A stretch of DNA of 64,000 bases, from positions 1 through 64,000 of the IMG/VR virus record IMGVR_UViG_3300036768_001879. The stretch is one strand, 5' to 3'. This document shows, piece by piece, positions 7,195-15,336 of this stretch (the stretch's first letter is position 1; every line of letters begins with the position of its first letter). The position numbers and the translations under genes are program-made. The notes beneath the pieces are model-generated. The model was given only the letters and a program-made list of their open reading frames with translations, searched no databases and was not told where the DNA came from. This DNA is from a virus.

Positions 7195-9053
7195 ACGCAC
7201 AGTCAATGCTCGATGCCGCGCTCGAATACGCCGCGCGCGGCTGGCACGTGGTTCCGCTGCACACGCCGGATGAGCGCGGAGCCTGCTCCTGTCGGCAGGG
7301 CGCGGCCTGCGACAACTCCGGCAAGCATCCGCGGACGCTCAACGGTCACAGCGATGCCACCGCCGACGAGCAGAAGATCAGGCAGTGGTGGAGCATGTGG
7401 CCGAACGCCAACATCGGCATCGCCACCGGGCCGTCAGGCCTCTTTGTGGCCGACATTGACCCGAAGGATCGCGGGCAGGAGACCTGGCGCGCGCTGATTG
7501 CCCGCCACGGCGGCAGCGGGCGCGGGCGCGTGGCCGTGACCGGCAGCGGCGGCTGGCACGTCTACTACCTGCGCGGCGACTGCCAGCTCTCGCAGGGCAA
7601 CAGCAAGTCGGGCATCGGGATCGGCCCTGGCGTGGACTATCGCGCCGCCACCGGGTATGTCGTCGCGCCGCCGTCGCTGCACGCGAGCGGCGGGCGTTAC
7701 CGCTGGAAACACGCCGACGATCCCGAACCGCTGCCCGCCTGGATTCCGGCTGAGATCGCGCAGCAGCAGCGGCAGGCCGCAGGCAGCGCGGCTGAAATGC
7801 AGAGCCTGCGCGCCGCCGCGCAGATTCCGCGCGGCGTGCGGCACCGCTACCTGCGCAACGTGGCGGCAGTGGCGCGGCACGACGGCTTTGACCGCGAAGG
7901 CATCCTGGCGCTGCTGCGCGCGGAAAATCGCAAGTGCGATCCGCCCAAGAGCGATCAGGAACTGATCGGGCTGGCCGAATGGTTTGCGAAGAAGGAGCCG
8001 GGCCGGGCGCTGGCTGAAGTGATCGAACACACCGGGCTGCAGGCAGCGCAGCCGGACGCCGCCGAGCCGTTCACGCTGCCGACGCTCGAAGAGTACCGCG
8101 CCAGCATCCTTGAGATTTACGAGCGCGGGCTGCAGCGCGGCGTCTCGACCGGATGGGATGCGCTCGACCGTTACTTCACGGTGCTGCCCGGAGGGCTGAC
8201 CGTCATCAGCGGTTTCTCGACGATGGGCAAGACGGCTTTCCTGTCGGCGCTGGTCTGCAATCTGGCCGCGCAGCAGCGCTGGAAGTTCGGCCTCTTCACG
8301 CCGGAGATGCGGCCCTATGCCAGCTACTTCTTCCGGCTGGCCGAAACCTGGAAGGCGCGCAGCTTCTCGCGCTGGACAGCGGAGCGCGGCAGTCGGGCCG
8401 AACTCGAAGACGCCATCACCGAGATGGCGGCGCGCCTGTTCCCGCTCGACGCGCTCAACGAGGCGGCGTTCACGTTTGACTGGTTTATTGACGCCGTGCA
8501 ACGGCTTGATGATCGGAGTAAACTCGACGCCATCGTCGTTGACCACTGGATGAAGCTGATTCATCCGGCACCGCGCGGCGGCGAGAGCCGGTCGGACGTG
8601 GTCATCCGGCAGGTCAATCAGCTCAAGGCGCTGTGCGAGCAGCGCCGGATTCACTGCTTTCTGGTCGTGCATCCGCGCGTGCTGGGCCGGTTGTCGGACG
8701 GATCGCTGCCGGTGGCCGACATTGACGATCTGCCCGACAGTCGCGGCTGGCCCGCGCTGATTGACAATTTTCTGGTGCCGCACCGCGACAAGCGCGACGG
8801 CGACAACCGCGTCACCATTCACGTGCGCAAGCGCAAGCCCTGGTGGATCGGCGAGGAAGGCAGCTGCGAGCTCTGGTACGACGCGCTGACCGGTTGTTAC
8901 TCGGATTCGCCGGAGGCGGGCGCGTTCGCCCGCGAAGTCTACGCCGACTACAAGACGCGTTCAGCAGCCGATGATTCAGCGGACGCCGCGCCGCCCGCCG
9001 CCGCGCCCGCAGCGGCTTCGGACGATGAGGCTGCCGTCAAAATGCCCTTCTGA
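7182..9053 (+). CDS. Bifunctional primase-polymerase with C-terminal DnaB/RecA-like helicase
   Basis: A 623-aa fusion. Residues 15-200 are an archaeo-eukaryotic Prim-Pol domain: CSC...C then SGKHPR (zinc/primase signature), the metal-binding pair in FVADIDP (D91, D93), and GGWHVYYLRG with the catalytic His. A PriCT-like helical linker follows (PRGVRHRYLRNVAAVARHDG). From about residue 325 is a DnaB/Twinkle-type ATPase with Walker A GFSTMGKT (about 344-351) and Walker B DAIVVDHWMK. It would prime and unwind at the fork. The start at 7182 overlaps the initiator's end and has GGAGG upstream. Confidence 0.9.
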   Translation: MAELNAQSMLDAALEYAARGWHVVPLHTPDERGACSCRQGAACDNSGKHPRTLNGHSDATADEQKIRQWWSMWPNANIGIATGPSGLFVADIDPKDRGQETWRALIARHGGSGRGRVAVTGSGGWHVYYLRGDCQLSQGNSKSGIGIGPGVDYRAATGYVVAPPSLHASGGRYRWKHADDPEPLPAWIPAEIAQQQRQAAGSAAEMQSLRAAAQIPRGVRHRYLRNVAAVARHDGFDREGILALLRAENRKCDPPKSDQELIGLAEWFAKKEPGRALAEVIEHTGLQAAQPDAAEPFTLPTLEEYRASILEIYERGLQRGVSTGWDALDRYFTVLPGGLTVISGFSTMGKTAFLSALVCNLAAQQRWKFGLFTPEMRPYASYFFRLAETWKARSFSRWTAERGSRAELEDAITEMAARLFPLDALNEAAFTFDWFIDAVQRLDDRSKLDAIVVDHWMKLIHPAPRGGESRSDVVIRQVNQLKALCEQRRIHCFLVVHPRVLGRLSDGSLPVADIDDLPDSRGWPALIDNFLVPHRDKRDGDNRVTIHVRKRKPWWIGEEGSCELWYDALTGCYSDSPEAGAFAREVYADYKTRSAADDSADAAPPAAAPAAASDDEAAVKMPF

Positions 9054-9189
9054 AAGGAGCGTTATGTATCTGCTGGAAAGCCTGCTGCTGGAAATACTCG
9101 CACTGCTGCCTGCATCGCATCGCAGGCCGCACATCATCATCACCGTCCGTGAACCGCATTCACGGCTCAGCATCAAGGGAGGAAACAAA

Positions 9190-9519
9190 ATGGGTATTGT
9201 ACTGACCGATACGCAGTTCGTTGAACTCGGGCCGATTCAGGCCGTGGACGCGCGCGGCAACCCGGCGCGCATTGACGGCGCGCCAGCCTGGAGCGTTTCA
9301 GCGCCGGAACTGATCTCGCTCACGGTGTCGGCTGACGGACTCTCGGCCACTGCCGCCGCAGCCGGGCCGCTCGGCTCGGCGCAGATCATCGTCAAAGCGG
9401 ACGCCGACCTGGGCGAAGGCGTGACGGAAATCACCGGCACGCTCGACGTCGAGGTCATTGCCGGGCAGGCAGTCGGCATCAGGATCCCTGCCGGACAGCC
9501 TGCCGAAGCCGGGCAGTAG
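9190..9519 (+). CDS. Ig-like fold phage protein
   Basis: A 109-aa all-beta protein of a common phage family: LTDTQFVELGPIQAVDARGN, PAWSVSAPELISL, DLGEGVTEITGTLDVEV. It resembles bacterial Ig-like (BIG2) domains and usually has no assigned function. GGGAGGAAACAAA precedes this ATG. In the same frame another ATG at 9064 with its own AGGAG would add a 42-residue leader (MYLLESLLLEILALLPASHR...), so two forms are possible. Its place between primase-helicase and RNase H is unusual for a virion-type fold. Confidence 0.65.
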   Translation: MGIVLTDTQFVELGPIQAVDARGNPARIDGAPAWSVSAPELISLTVSADGLSATAAAAGPLGSAQIIVKADADLGEGVTEITGTLDVEVIAGQAVGIRIPAGQPAEAGQ

Positions 9520-9584
9520 CCGCGCGCGTACCCGCAGGGCGCGCGGACTCGCACGCGCGCTCTGCGGGGCAGTCGGGAGGCGCA

Positions 9585-10031
9585 ATGAACAAAGCCATCA
9601 TCAGTTGCGACGGGCTGGCCGAGCCGGCCAATCCGGGCCACGCTATCTGGGCCTTCGTCGCCATCCCGCCCGATGACCGCGCCGTCATCACGCAGGCCGG
9701 TTACATCGGCCCGGAGATCAGCAACAACGTGGCCGAATACTACGCCGTCGGCATGGCGCTCAAATATGCCAGCGATCAGCAGTGGCAGGCCGTCGAGGTG
9801 TGGACGGACAGCCTGGTGGTGGTCAGGCAGGTGACGGGCGACTGGCGGTGCAATCGCGATTCGCTCATCAGGCTGCGCGACCGGATCAGAACGCTCAGTC
9901 AGCAGTTCGCGCAGTTCAGTCTGCAGTGGCATCCGCGCGAGCAGAACCACCTGCCCGACCGCGCCTGCCGCGAACTTTACAAATCAATGTTCGGCGCATA
10001 TCCGCCCGAACGCGAAAGGAAACGCTCATGA
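9585..10031 (+). CDS. RNase HI-like ribonuclease
   Basis: A 148-aa RNase H-fold protein of the reverse-transcriptase-like/RNase HI type. Visible acidic residues are Asp in SCDGLAEPANPG, Glu in NNVAEYYAVGMAL, Asp in VEVWTDSLVVVRQV, and the final Asp in LPDRACRE. It would remove RNA from RNA-DNA hybrids, for example primers made by the Prim-Pol upstream. GGGAGG precedes the ATG. The stop overlaps the next start (ATGA), so it is coupled to the ParB-like gene. Confidence 0.85.
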   Translation: MNKAIISCDGLAEPANPGHAIWAFVAIPPDDRAVITQAGYIGPEISNNVAEYYAVGMALKYASDQQWQAVEVWTDSLVVVRQVTGDWRCNRDSLIRLRDRIRTLSQQFAQFSLQWHPREQNHLPDRACRELYKSMFGAYPPERERKRS

Positions 10032-11602
10032 CAACTCTGGCCGCAAACAAACCCATGAAGATTCAGCTGATTGACCACAAACTGATTGTGCCGTCGGCTG
10101 ACAATCCGCGCCGCAGCTGCGACGAGCGCAGGCTGCAGGAACTGGCCGCCTCGATCCGCGAGCACGGCATTCTGGAACCGCTGCTCGTGCGCCCGGCGCA
10201 GAAGAAACAGCGATTTGAAATCATCAGCGGCGAACGGCGCTGGCGCGCTGCCGCTATTGCCCGGCTCAGGGCGCTGCCCTGCGTCGTGATGAGCGCCGAC
10301 GATGAGCGCGCCTTTCAGATGCGCATCATCGAAAACCTTCAGCGCGAGGACGTTCATCCGCTCGACGAGGCGCAGGCTTTCGCTGAAATGATGACGCGCT
10401 TCGGGCGCGAAGCCGGGGAGATCGCTGCCGGCATCGGGCGCTCGACCGGCTACGTCTGGCGTCGCCGCCAGCTGGTTGAACTGCCCGAGCGGGCGCAGCA
10501 GGCGCTGCGTGACGGCTCGCTGCACCTGAGCGTGGCTGAACTGCTCGTCACCGTTGCGCCGGAACTGCGCGACGAGGCGCTCGGCGATCTGATGATGCCG
10601 CACGTGACCACGCTCTCAGCCGCCCGCCGCATCATCGAAGCGCGCTACCGCACGCAGCTCAAGGGCGCGCCCTTCGATGTGCGCGACGCGCAGCTGTACC
10701 CTGAAGCCGGTTCCTGCGCGCGCTGCCCGCGCAAGTCCGGCAACGCGCCGCTGCTCTTTGAGGATGAGGAACAGCCCAAAAACATCTGCCTCAATCCGGC
10801 CTGCTTTGCCGAGAAAGTCAGACGCGCCACCGGGCGCGCGCTGGAACGCGCCCGCGCTGAAGGCGTGCAGGTGATTGAAGATGAAAAGACGTTGCGGCAG
10901 ATTTTTCCTTACACTGGCAGCAGCGTTTCGACCGCGTGCGCGTTCGTTGACGCCGACGCAACCTGCCCGGATGACATTGAGCGGACGTGGCGGCAGGTGA
11001 TCGGCGACCGCCTGCCGCTCTACGCCGCAGTTGACCCGGCGGGCCGGGCGCACTTTCTCTACAAACGGCGCGAGGCGCGCCGTGCTGTCGAGGAACTGCT
11101 GCCGCCGCGCCCGGACCCGGCAGTGAATTTTCAGGATGATGACGCCGCCGACGCCGCTGCGGAGCCCAGCCCGTCCGAACTGCGCGCTGAAGCCGCGCAG
11201 CGGCTGGTAGGTTGCATTGCGCAGCGCGCGCTTGAGAACGGCATCCAGAAGGACTGGTGGCGCGCAATGTGCCGCCTGGCGCTGAAGGACTTCTTCAGCG
11301 GCAACCTTCAGGCGCTGGCCGCGCGTTACGACCTCAAACCGGGCGATGCCGCGGAAGCCGAAACCATGCTCAGCGATCTGCTGGAAACCATGACCGTGGC
11401 GCAGCTGCAGGCGTTTCTGCTCGTGCTGATTGTGGCGAGCAGTTTCGAGCGGTATCGCTATCAGGCCGGGCGGCTCGAAGATATTGAAGCCGAAGCCCGC
11501 GACCTGTTCGGCTTTGATCTGAAGACCATCTGCGAGCAGGTGACGAAGGAACGCACCGCGTCCGCCCGCGCGGCGCGCAAAACAGCGGAGGCGGCGCGAT
11601 GA
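10028..11602 (+). CDS. ParB/Spo0J-like CTPase-type protein with added zinc-knuckle-like region
   Basis: A 524-aa protein. The N-terminal ParB domain has the CTP-binding motifs GERRWRAAA and ENLQREDVHPLDEAQ, then an HTH (IAAGIGRSTGYVWRRRQLVE). A middle region contains CARCPRKSGN...CLNPACFAEK, a probable Cys4 knuckle seen in plasmid and phage ParB relatives. The C-terminal 250 residues are helical. No ParA ATPase is visible in the window, so classical partition is unlikely from this gene alone. A DNA-clamp role in replication or gene control is possible. It is coupled to its neighbours by ATGA overlaps on both sides. Confidence 0.8.
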   Translation: MTTLAANKPMKIQLIDHKLIVPSADNPRRSCDERRLQELAASIREHGILEPLLVRPAQKKQRFEIISGERRWRAAAIARLRALPCVVMSADDERAFQMRIIENLQREDVHPLDEAQAFAEMMTRFGREAGEIAAGIGRSTGYVWRRRQLVELPERAQQALRDGSLHLSVAELLVTVAPELRDEALGDLMMPHVTTLSAARRIIEARYRTQLKGAPFDVRDAQLYPEAGSCARCPRKSGNAPLLFEDEEQPKNICLNPACFAEKVRRATGRALERARAEGVQVIEDEKTLRQIFPYTGSSVSTACAFVDADATCPDDIERTWRQVIGDRLPLYAAVDPAGRAHFLYKRREARRAVEELLPPRPDPAVNFQDDDAADAAAEPSPSELRAEAAQRLVGCIAQRALENGIQKDWWRAMCRLALKDFFSGNLQALAARYDLKPGDAAEAETMLSDLLETMTVAQLQAFLLVLIVASSFERYRYQAGRLEDIEAEARDLFGFDLKTICEQVTKERTASARAARKTAEAAR

Positions 11603-11994
11603 GTTTTCATGTGCCTGAACGTTACCGGATCAGAAGCGGGCCGCTCGGCAGCGGCCCGGACTACGGCAACAACGGCGCATTCCTGATCCCGCCGTCGCTC
11701 GCCGGAAAGCGGCCCGCGCTGCGCGTGATCGCCACCGACAATGACGGCTGGGAACACGTCTCGGTTTCGACGCCCTCACGCTGCCCGACCTGGGATGAAA
11801 TGTGCCTGGTCAAACTGCTCTTCTGGGACGCCGAGGACTGCGTGATGCAGCTGCACCCGCCCGAAAGCCGGTGGATCAACAATCACCCGCACTGCCTCCA
11901 TCTCTGGCGACCGCAGGCAGTTGAAATCCCGCAGCCGCCAGCCTGGATGGTGGGCGATCCGAAATCCAATCTGACACGGGAGGCTCGCAGATGA
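11599..11994 (+). CDS. Conserved small phage protein, DUF7694-like
   Basis: A 131-aa protein with the pattern GPDYGNNGAFLIP, DNDGWEHVSVSTPSRCPTWD, EMCLVKLLFWDAEDCVMQLH and WINNHPHCLHLWRP. These blocks match a conserved phage/plasmid family of unknown function that I recall as DUF7694. It is in an ATGA overlap with the ParB-like gene before and an overlap with the helical protein after, so it belongs to the replication operon. Confidence 0.65.
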   Translation: MSFHVPERYRIRSGPLGSGPDYGNNGAFLIPPSLAGKRPALRVIATDNDGWEHVSVSTPSRCPTWDEMCLVKLLFWDAEDCVMQLHPPESRWINNHPHCLHLWRPQAVEIPQPPAWMVGDPKSNLTREARR

Positions 11995-12470
11995 CCGAAA
12001 CAACCGGACACGTCCGCGCGCTCAGTGAACTGCTCGACGAACTGTGCCGGGCGCGGCAGGCGGCGGCTGAATCAGCGGCGCTGCTCGCCGCGCGACGGCG
12101 CGCCTTCGACGACGAACACGCCGAACTGCTGGCCGAAGTGGCCGCCGACAGCGCGCTGGTTGCGCGGCTGGAAGAGCAGGCGCGGCGGCTGGCGCTCGCC
12201 GTTTACGCCGCCACCGGACAGCGGGAACCCGTCGCCGGGTGCCGCGTCATCGAGGAGGTCAGGCTCGCTTACGATCAGCAGCGGGCGCTGCGGTGGGCGC
12301 GGACGCACGGCGTCTGTCTCAGGCTGGACACGGGCGCGTTTGAGCGGCTGGCCGCGCAGACCGCCGACTTCAGGGCGCAGGATCTGGACTTCGTGACGGT
12401 CGCGCGCCAGCCGCAGGTGCTGATTGACGAGGCTCCGGCGCGGGCGCGCGGGCGCGCTCAGGATTCCTGA
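11991..12470 (+). CDS. Coiled-coil early phage protein
   Basis: A 159-aa protein. The first 75 residues are a coiled coil (ARQAAAESAALLAARRRAFD and following heptads), then a compact part with VRLAYDQQRALRWARTHGVC and DFVTVARQPQVLID. This two-part form occurs in small phage proteins near recombination genes and is loosely reminiscent of Gam-like inhibitors, but the match is not good enough to name. Its start overlaps the previous gene. Confidence 0.5.
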   Translation: MTETTGHVRALSELLDELCRARQAAAESAALLAARRRAFDDEHAELLAEVAADSALVARLEEQARRLALAVYAATGQREPVAGCRVIEEVRLAYDQQRALRWARTHGVCLRLDTGAFERLAAQTADFRAQDLDFVTVARQPQVLIDEAPARARGRAQDS

Positions 12471-12541
12471 ACGTCCGCCCGCTTTACCGCCGTCAATGCG
12501 CGCCGGCAGGGCAGCCTTGACGGCGACATCAGGGAGCACCG

Positions 12542-13069
12542 ATGGGCAAGCGATTCACGATTGGAATTGACGCGGGCCGTCGCACGGGCGTGGCGGTCTT
12601 TGACCGGGCGCAGCGGCGGCTGGTTTATCTCGGCACGCTGGACTATTTCGGCGCGCGCGAGTACCTGAAGAAGAATTTCGCGCCCGGCGAATGCGACGTG
12701 CTGATCGAAGACCCGACGCGCCTGCGCCCGGCCTTTCTGCGTCCGACCAGTCTGTCCGACGAAGCTGCCGCGCAGCGCGTGCAGATGCACATTGCTCAGA
12801 AGGTGGGCGCTGTCAAACAGCTGACCGCGCTGCTCATCGAGGATCTGCGCCGTCTCGGGTACAACGTCGTGCCGGTCGCGCCGCAGCCGAAACGCCAGCG
12901 CGCCAAAAACGACGCGCGGCAATTCAAACTGCGCACCGGCTGGCCAGGCGCCAGCAACGAGCACACGCGCGATGCAGCCATGCTCTGCTACGGCGTGATG
13001 AGCGTGGCGCAGCCGGTGCCGGTCAGGGTCCAACCATTCCCGGCGCGCCGCCGCGCGCGCCGCTCATAA
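12542..13069 (+). CDS. RuvC-like Holliday-junction resolvase
   Basis: A 175-aa RNase H-fold nuclease. Motifs are the first Asp in FTIGIDAGRRTGVAVFD, an acidic strand DVLIEDPTRL, and the last acidic residue in EHTRDAAMLCYG, the order seen in RuvC-type resolvases. It would cut branched recombination or replication intermediates before packaging. A basic tail (FPARRRARRS) fits DNA binding. GGGAG lies 6 nt before the ATG. It closes the replication/recombination block. Confidence 0.8.
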   Translation: MGKRFTIGIDAGRRTGVAVFDRAQRRLVYLGTLDYFGAREYLKKNFAPGECDVLIEDPTRLRPAFLRPTSLSDEAAAQRVQMHIAQKVGAVKQLTALLIEDLRRLGYNVVPVAPQPKRQRAKNDARQFKLRTGWPGASNEHTRDAAMLCYGVMSVAQPVPVRVQPFPARRRARRS

Positions 13070-13088
13070 CCGAAAGGACATTCCTCAC

Positions 13089-13367
13089 ATGGATTGCTTC
13101 TCTCTGCTGCGGGGCCTCATCCGCAGCCTGCTGCATGACACCGAAGAAATACCGTCCGGCAGCCCGGCGCGCACCGTTCAGAGAGCGCGCCGCGACGAAC
13201 CTTACCGCGTCGTCGAGCGGCCATCAGGTTACGCCATTGAGCGTGCCGGGCGGCTGATCTTCCCATTCGATGATGCGCGGCTGGATCGCGCGCGCGCCGA
13301 GGAAATGGCCGCCGCGCTCAACCGCAACCGTGAAATCAGGGAACGCTACAGCGGGGTATCGCCATGA
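13089..13367 (+). CDS. Hypothetical small protein
   Basis: A 92-aa basic protein, not recognised. A hydrophobic N-terminus (MDCFSLLRGLIRSLLHD) is amphipathic rather than membrane-spanning. The middle (YRVVERPSGYAIERAGRLIF) is beta-like and the end helical. AAAGGA precedes the ATG. It overlaps the next gene by ATGA. Confidence 0.5.
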   Translation: MDCFSLLRGLIRSLLHDTEEIPSGSPARTVQRARRDEPYRVVERPSGYAIERAGRLIFPFDDARLDRARAEEMAAALNRNREIRERYSGVSP

Positions 13368-13639
13368 AAGGGCGGGAAGAAGAACAAGCCGGAGTCTGGA
13401 TCAACAACGAACACCTTGAACCGGGCGAAGCGCTGGCGCGCACGCACTACGCGGTGCTGATTATGTGCTGCCTGCGCCGCTGGGACTACGACCTGACGGC
13501 GCTCGGGCGCTGGCTGGCGGCGCAGAACGTGTCGCTCGCGCAGCAGCCGGTCTGCGTGCAGCGCCGCCTGACGCGGCAATGGCTGCTGGCGCTGCTGCCC
13601 GACCCGGTTGAGGAAGCCTGCCGGGCGCAGCGCGCCTGA
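13364..13639 (+). CDS. Hypothetical small protein
   Basis: A 91-aa helical protein, not recognised (LARTHYAVLIMCCLRRWDYD, then RWLAAQNVSLAQQPVCVQRR). Coupled to the gene before it by an ATGA overlap and followed 12 nt later by a GTG-started gene. No membrane segment of full length. Confidence 0.5.
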   Translation: MKGREEEQAGVWINNEHLEPGEALARTHYAVLIMCCLRRWDYDLTALGRWLAAQNVSLAQQPVCVQRRLTRQWLLALLPDPVEEACRAQRA

Positions 13640-13651
13640 AAGGAGGAACCT

Positions 13652-14029
13652 GTGCAGTTGATTACGCCTGAAGAACAGCAGCAGCTGGCCCGGCGCGGCG
13701 TCCGGGTGCTGACGCTGGAGGCTTATCTGGCGCAGTTCGAGCCGGAGAGCCGCGAAGCGCAGCTGACGCTCGAAGACCTTGAACGCGCCGAAGCCGAAGC
13801 CTGTGATCCGCCCGCCGCGCCGCCGCGCGCGCCTTCAGCCGCGACAGCCGCAGCCGGGCCTGACGCCGCCGCGCCGGAGGCTGAACGCTGGCCGAAAAGC
13901 TGGCGCGCCCGCCGCCCGGAGCGTTGTCAGCAGTGTCGCGCCGTCATCCCGCTGCGCGCCACGGTGGTTGCGCTCAGCCCGCAGCGGCGCATCTGCGGCA
14001 CCTGCTATGACCGCAGGGAAGCGCAATGA
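13652..14029 (+). CDS. Small protein with C-terminal zinc ribbon
   Basis: A 125-aa protein starting with GTG behind AGGAGG (MQLITPEEQQQLARRG). An Ala/Pro-rich linker leads to a C-terminal Cys4 knuckle, RCQQCRAVIPLRATVVALS... then CGTCYDRRE. A DNA- or protein-binding adaptor is likely; target unknown. The stop overlaps the start of a 41-aa membrane peptide. Confidence 0.55.
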   Translation: MQLITPEEQQQLARRGVRVLTLEAYLAQFEPESREAQLTLEDLERAEAEACDPPAAPPRAPSAATAAAGPDAAAPEAERWPKSWRARRPERCQQCRAVIPLRATVVALSPQRRICGTCYDRREAQ

Positions 14030-14151
14030 ATCACCTGTACGCCGCACTGTGGATGCTGCTGGCCGGTGTGCCGCTGGCCGCTGGCGCGCTGCTGGCCGCA
14101 GTGCTGCTCGCCACCAGAAACTTCAATCGCCGGAGGGAACGTCATGACTGA
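14026..14151 (+). CDS. 41-aa single-span membrane peptide
   Basis: Small gene of 41 codons in ATGA overlap with the previous stop. Residues 4-29 are one hydrophobic span (ALWMLLAGVPLAAGALLAAV) followed by a basic tail (RNFNRRRERHD), an N-out/C-in anchor by the positive-inside rule. Its last codons overlap the next ATG at 14144, whose ribosome site (GGAGG) it contains. It could be functional or mainly serve coupling. Function unknown. Confidence 0.5.
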   Translation: MNHLYAALWMLLAGVPLAAGALLAAVLLATRNFNRRRERHD

Positions 14152-14455
14152 TCTCAGACTGCTGCCCTGCCCGTTCTGCGGCTCGACGCTGATCGCGCTC
14201 GCGCGCCTCGTGCCGTCGCAGCCCGCGCAATGGCAGGTCTGGTGCGGCACCTGCGATGCCGCCGTCCGGCCAGCCGTGACCGAGCAGCTGGCCGTTGAGG
14301 CGTGGAACCGGCGCGCCGGTTCCATGGCCGCCGAAGAATCCTTCGCCGCGCAGTATCACACGCTGGCGCAGCGGCACGCCCGCGCCGTCGAGGAACTGCT
14401 CAGGCTGCGCGCGCGCCTCGCGCGAGGCGGCGCAAGTTACGGAGAACAACCATGA
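14144..14455 (+). CDS. Lar-like zinc-ribbon protein, copy 1
   Basis: A 103-aa protein with the Lar-family signature: LPCPFCGS at the N-terminus, VWCGTCDAA, then TEQLAVEAWNRRAG. Lar-type proteins of Rac prophage relieve type I restriction, but most homologues are untested zinc ribbons. The C-terminal 40 residues form a helix absent from the minimal domain. It is followed in ATGA overlap by a second copy, so this is a tandem pair. Confidence 0.7.
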   Translation: MTDLRLLPCPFCGSTLIALARLVPSQPAQWQVWCGTCDAAVRPAVTEQLAVEAWNRRAGSMAAEESFAAQYHTLAQRHARAVEELLRLRARLARGGASYGEQP

Positions 14456-14739
14456 ACGCTCACGAGAATCTTCTGCCCTGCCCGTTCTGCGGTTCCACAA
14501 CCGTCTCGCTCATCAGGCCGAGCGCCAGACTGTGGACGGTGCTGTGCGGCGTCTGTTCGGCGTCGTCGCGTCACGCCAACAGCCGCGACGGCGCTGCCGC
14601 CGACTGGAACCGGCGCGCCAGCCCGGCGCAGCTTGAGAACGCTTTTGCCAAACGCTACTTCGCGCTGGCCGCGCAGTACGATCAGGTGGTCGCCGAACTG
14701 CTCGATCTGCGCGCAGCCGGATGCCACCACAAACACTGA
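14452..14739 (+). CDS. Lar-like zinc-ribbon protein, copy 2
   Basis: A 95-aa paralogue of the previous gene: LLPCPFCGSTTVSL, VLCGVCSASS, AAADWNRRA, and a C-terminal helix (FALAAQYDQVVAELLDLRAA) matching the one in copy 1. The same four Cys are kept. A tandem duplication with divergence is the simplest reading. A role in blunting host restriction is possible by family only. Confidence 0.65.
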   Translation: MNAHENLLPCPFCGSTTVSLIRPSARLWTVLCGVCSASSRHANSRDGAAADWNRRASPAQLENAFAKRYFALAAQYDQVVAELLDLRAAGCHHKH

Positions 14740-14786
14740 GTCCGCTGGCTCCCGCGCCCGGATTCTTTCAGACAGGAGCATTGCCA

Positions 14787-14900
14787 ATGCCGAGAAAAAG
14801 ACTCAGACCCGAATACACTCAGAAGAACTACAAGTTTCATTGCAGGATCATAGGCGACGTGCCGCAGGTTGTGTGGATCAGATCGTTGATGAAATTCTGA
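14787..14900 (+). CDS. Small basic ORF, possibly 5' part of a frameshifted gene
   Basis: A 37-codon frame (MPRKRLRPEYTQKNYKFHCR...) with a good AGGAG 8 nt upstream. It ends at 14900 inside a second frame (14873-15049) whose protein sequence looks genuine but has no good start. Either these are two coupled genes, or one gene of about 85 codons broken by an indel near 14870-14900. Confidence 0.4.
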   Translation: MPRKRLRPEYTQKNYKFHCRIIGDVPQVVWIRSLMKF

Positions 14901-15049
14901 AGCTGACCGACCGGCGTTGTGAAACGCTGTCGCTGTTTGAATACATAAAGATTCTGGAAGCCGTCAGAGAGGAAATTGAGATCCGTCTTGATGCGGCTGA
15001 TTACGACCTTCGCCGGAAGGCAAACGAAGATGATGACAGTTCCGACTGA
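14873..15049 (+). CDS. Acidic helical small protein, start uncertain
   Basis: A 58-codon frame from GTG at 14873: VDQIVDEILKLTDRR, LSLFEYIKILEAVREEIE, ending KANEDDDSSD. Composition and heptads look like real protein. The only upstream start with a ribosome site is in the other frame at 14787, so this may be the 3' part of that gene. Function unknown. Confidence 0.4.
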   Translation: MDQIVDEILKLTDRRCETLSLFEYIKILEAVREEIEIRLDAADYDLRRKANEDDDSSD

Positions 15050-15065
15050 ATGGAGGAATGAGCGA

Positions 15066-15336
15066 ATGGAAAGCGAACTCATCTGCGGCAGCCTGACCGT
15101 GGATTTCAACGCCGCGCTGCCTGCGCTCACGCATCAGGTGTCGCTGCCGGACGGCACGCGCGCCGCCACGCTGCGCTACGTGCAGACGGCTTGGAATCAC
15201 TGGACGTGGGAGCTTGCCGCCGACACCTGCGCGCGCAGGGGGCAGCGCGCATTCGCTGCTCGACGCGCTGGCCCGCGCCCGCGCGGCCTGCCTTGAATGG
15301 CTGACTGACGACTGCCAGCCTGCGGAGACTGCATGA
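15066..15336 (+). pseudogene. Small phage gene with apparent one-base insertion in a G run
   Basis: Begins MESELICGSLTVDFNAALPA with GGAGG 9 nt upstream, and reads sensibly to WNHWTWELAADTC. At the G5 run 15238-15242 the frame then gives an Arg-rich end (stop at 15296). The +1 frame continues as good protein, AHSLLDALARARAACLEWLT, to a stop at 15336 that overlaps a following ATG. One extra G explains this. It may be a real mutation, an assembly error or, less likely, a programmed shift. Confidence 0.5.

Noticed and set aside
7434-8822. Long minus-strand frame opposite the primase-helicase
   Set aside because: Shadow of a GC-rich gene; low-information Arg/His/Gln composition and no start signal. 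The same holds for the long minus-strand frames over the tape measure and the hub.
10028-11602. Plasmid-like partition locus
   Set aside because: ParB-like gene but no ParA and no tandem parS-like repeats nearby, and an integrase is present.
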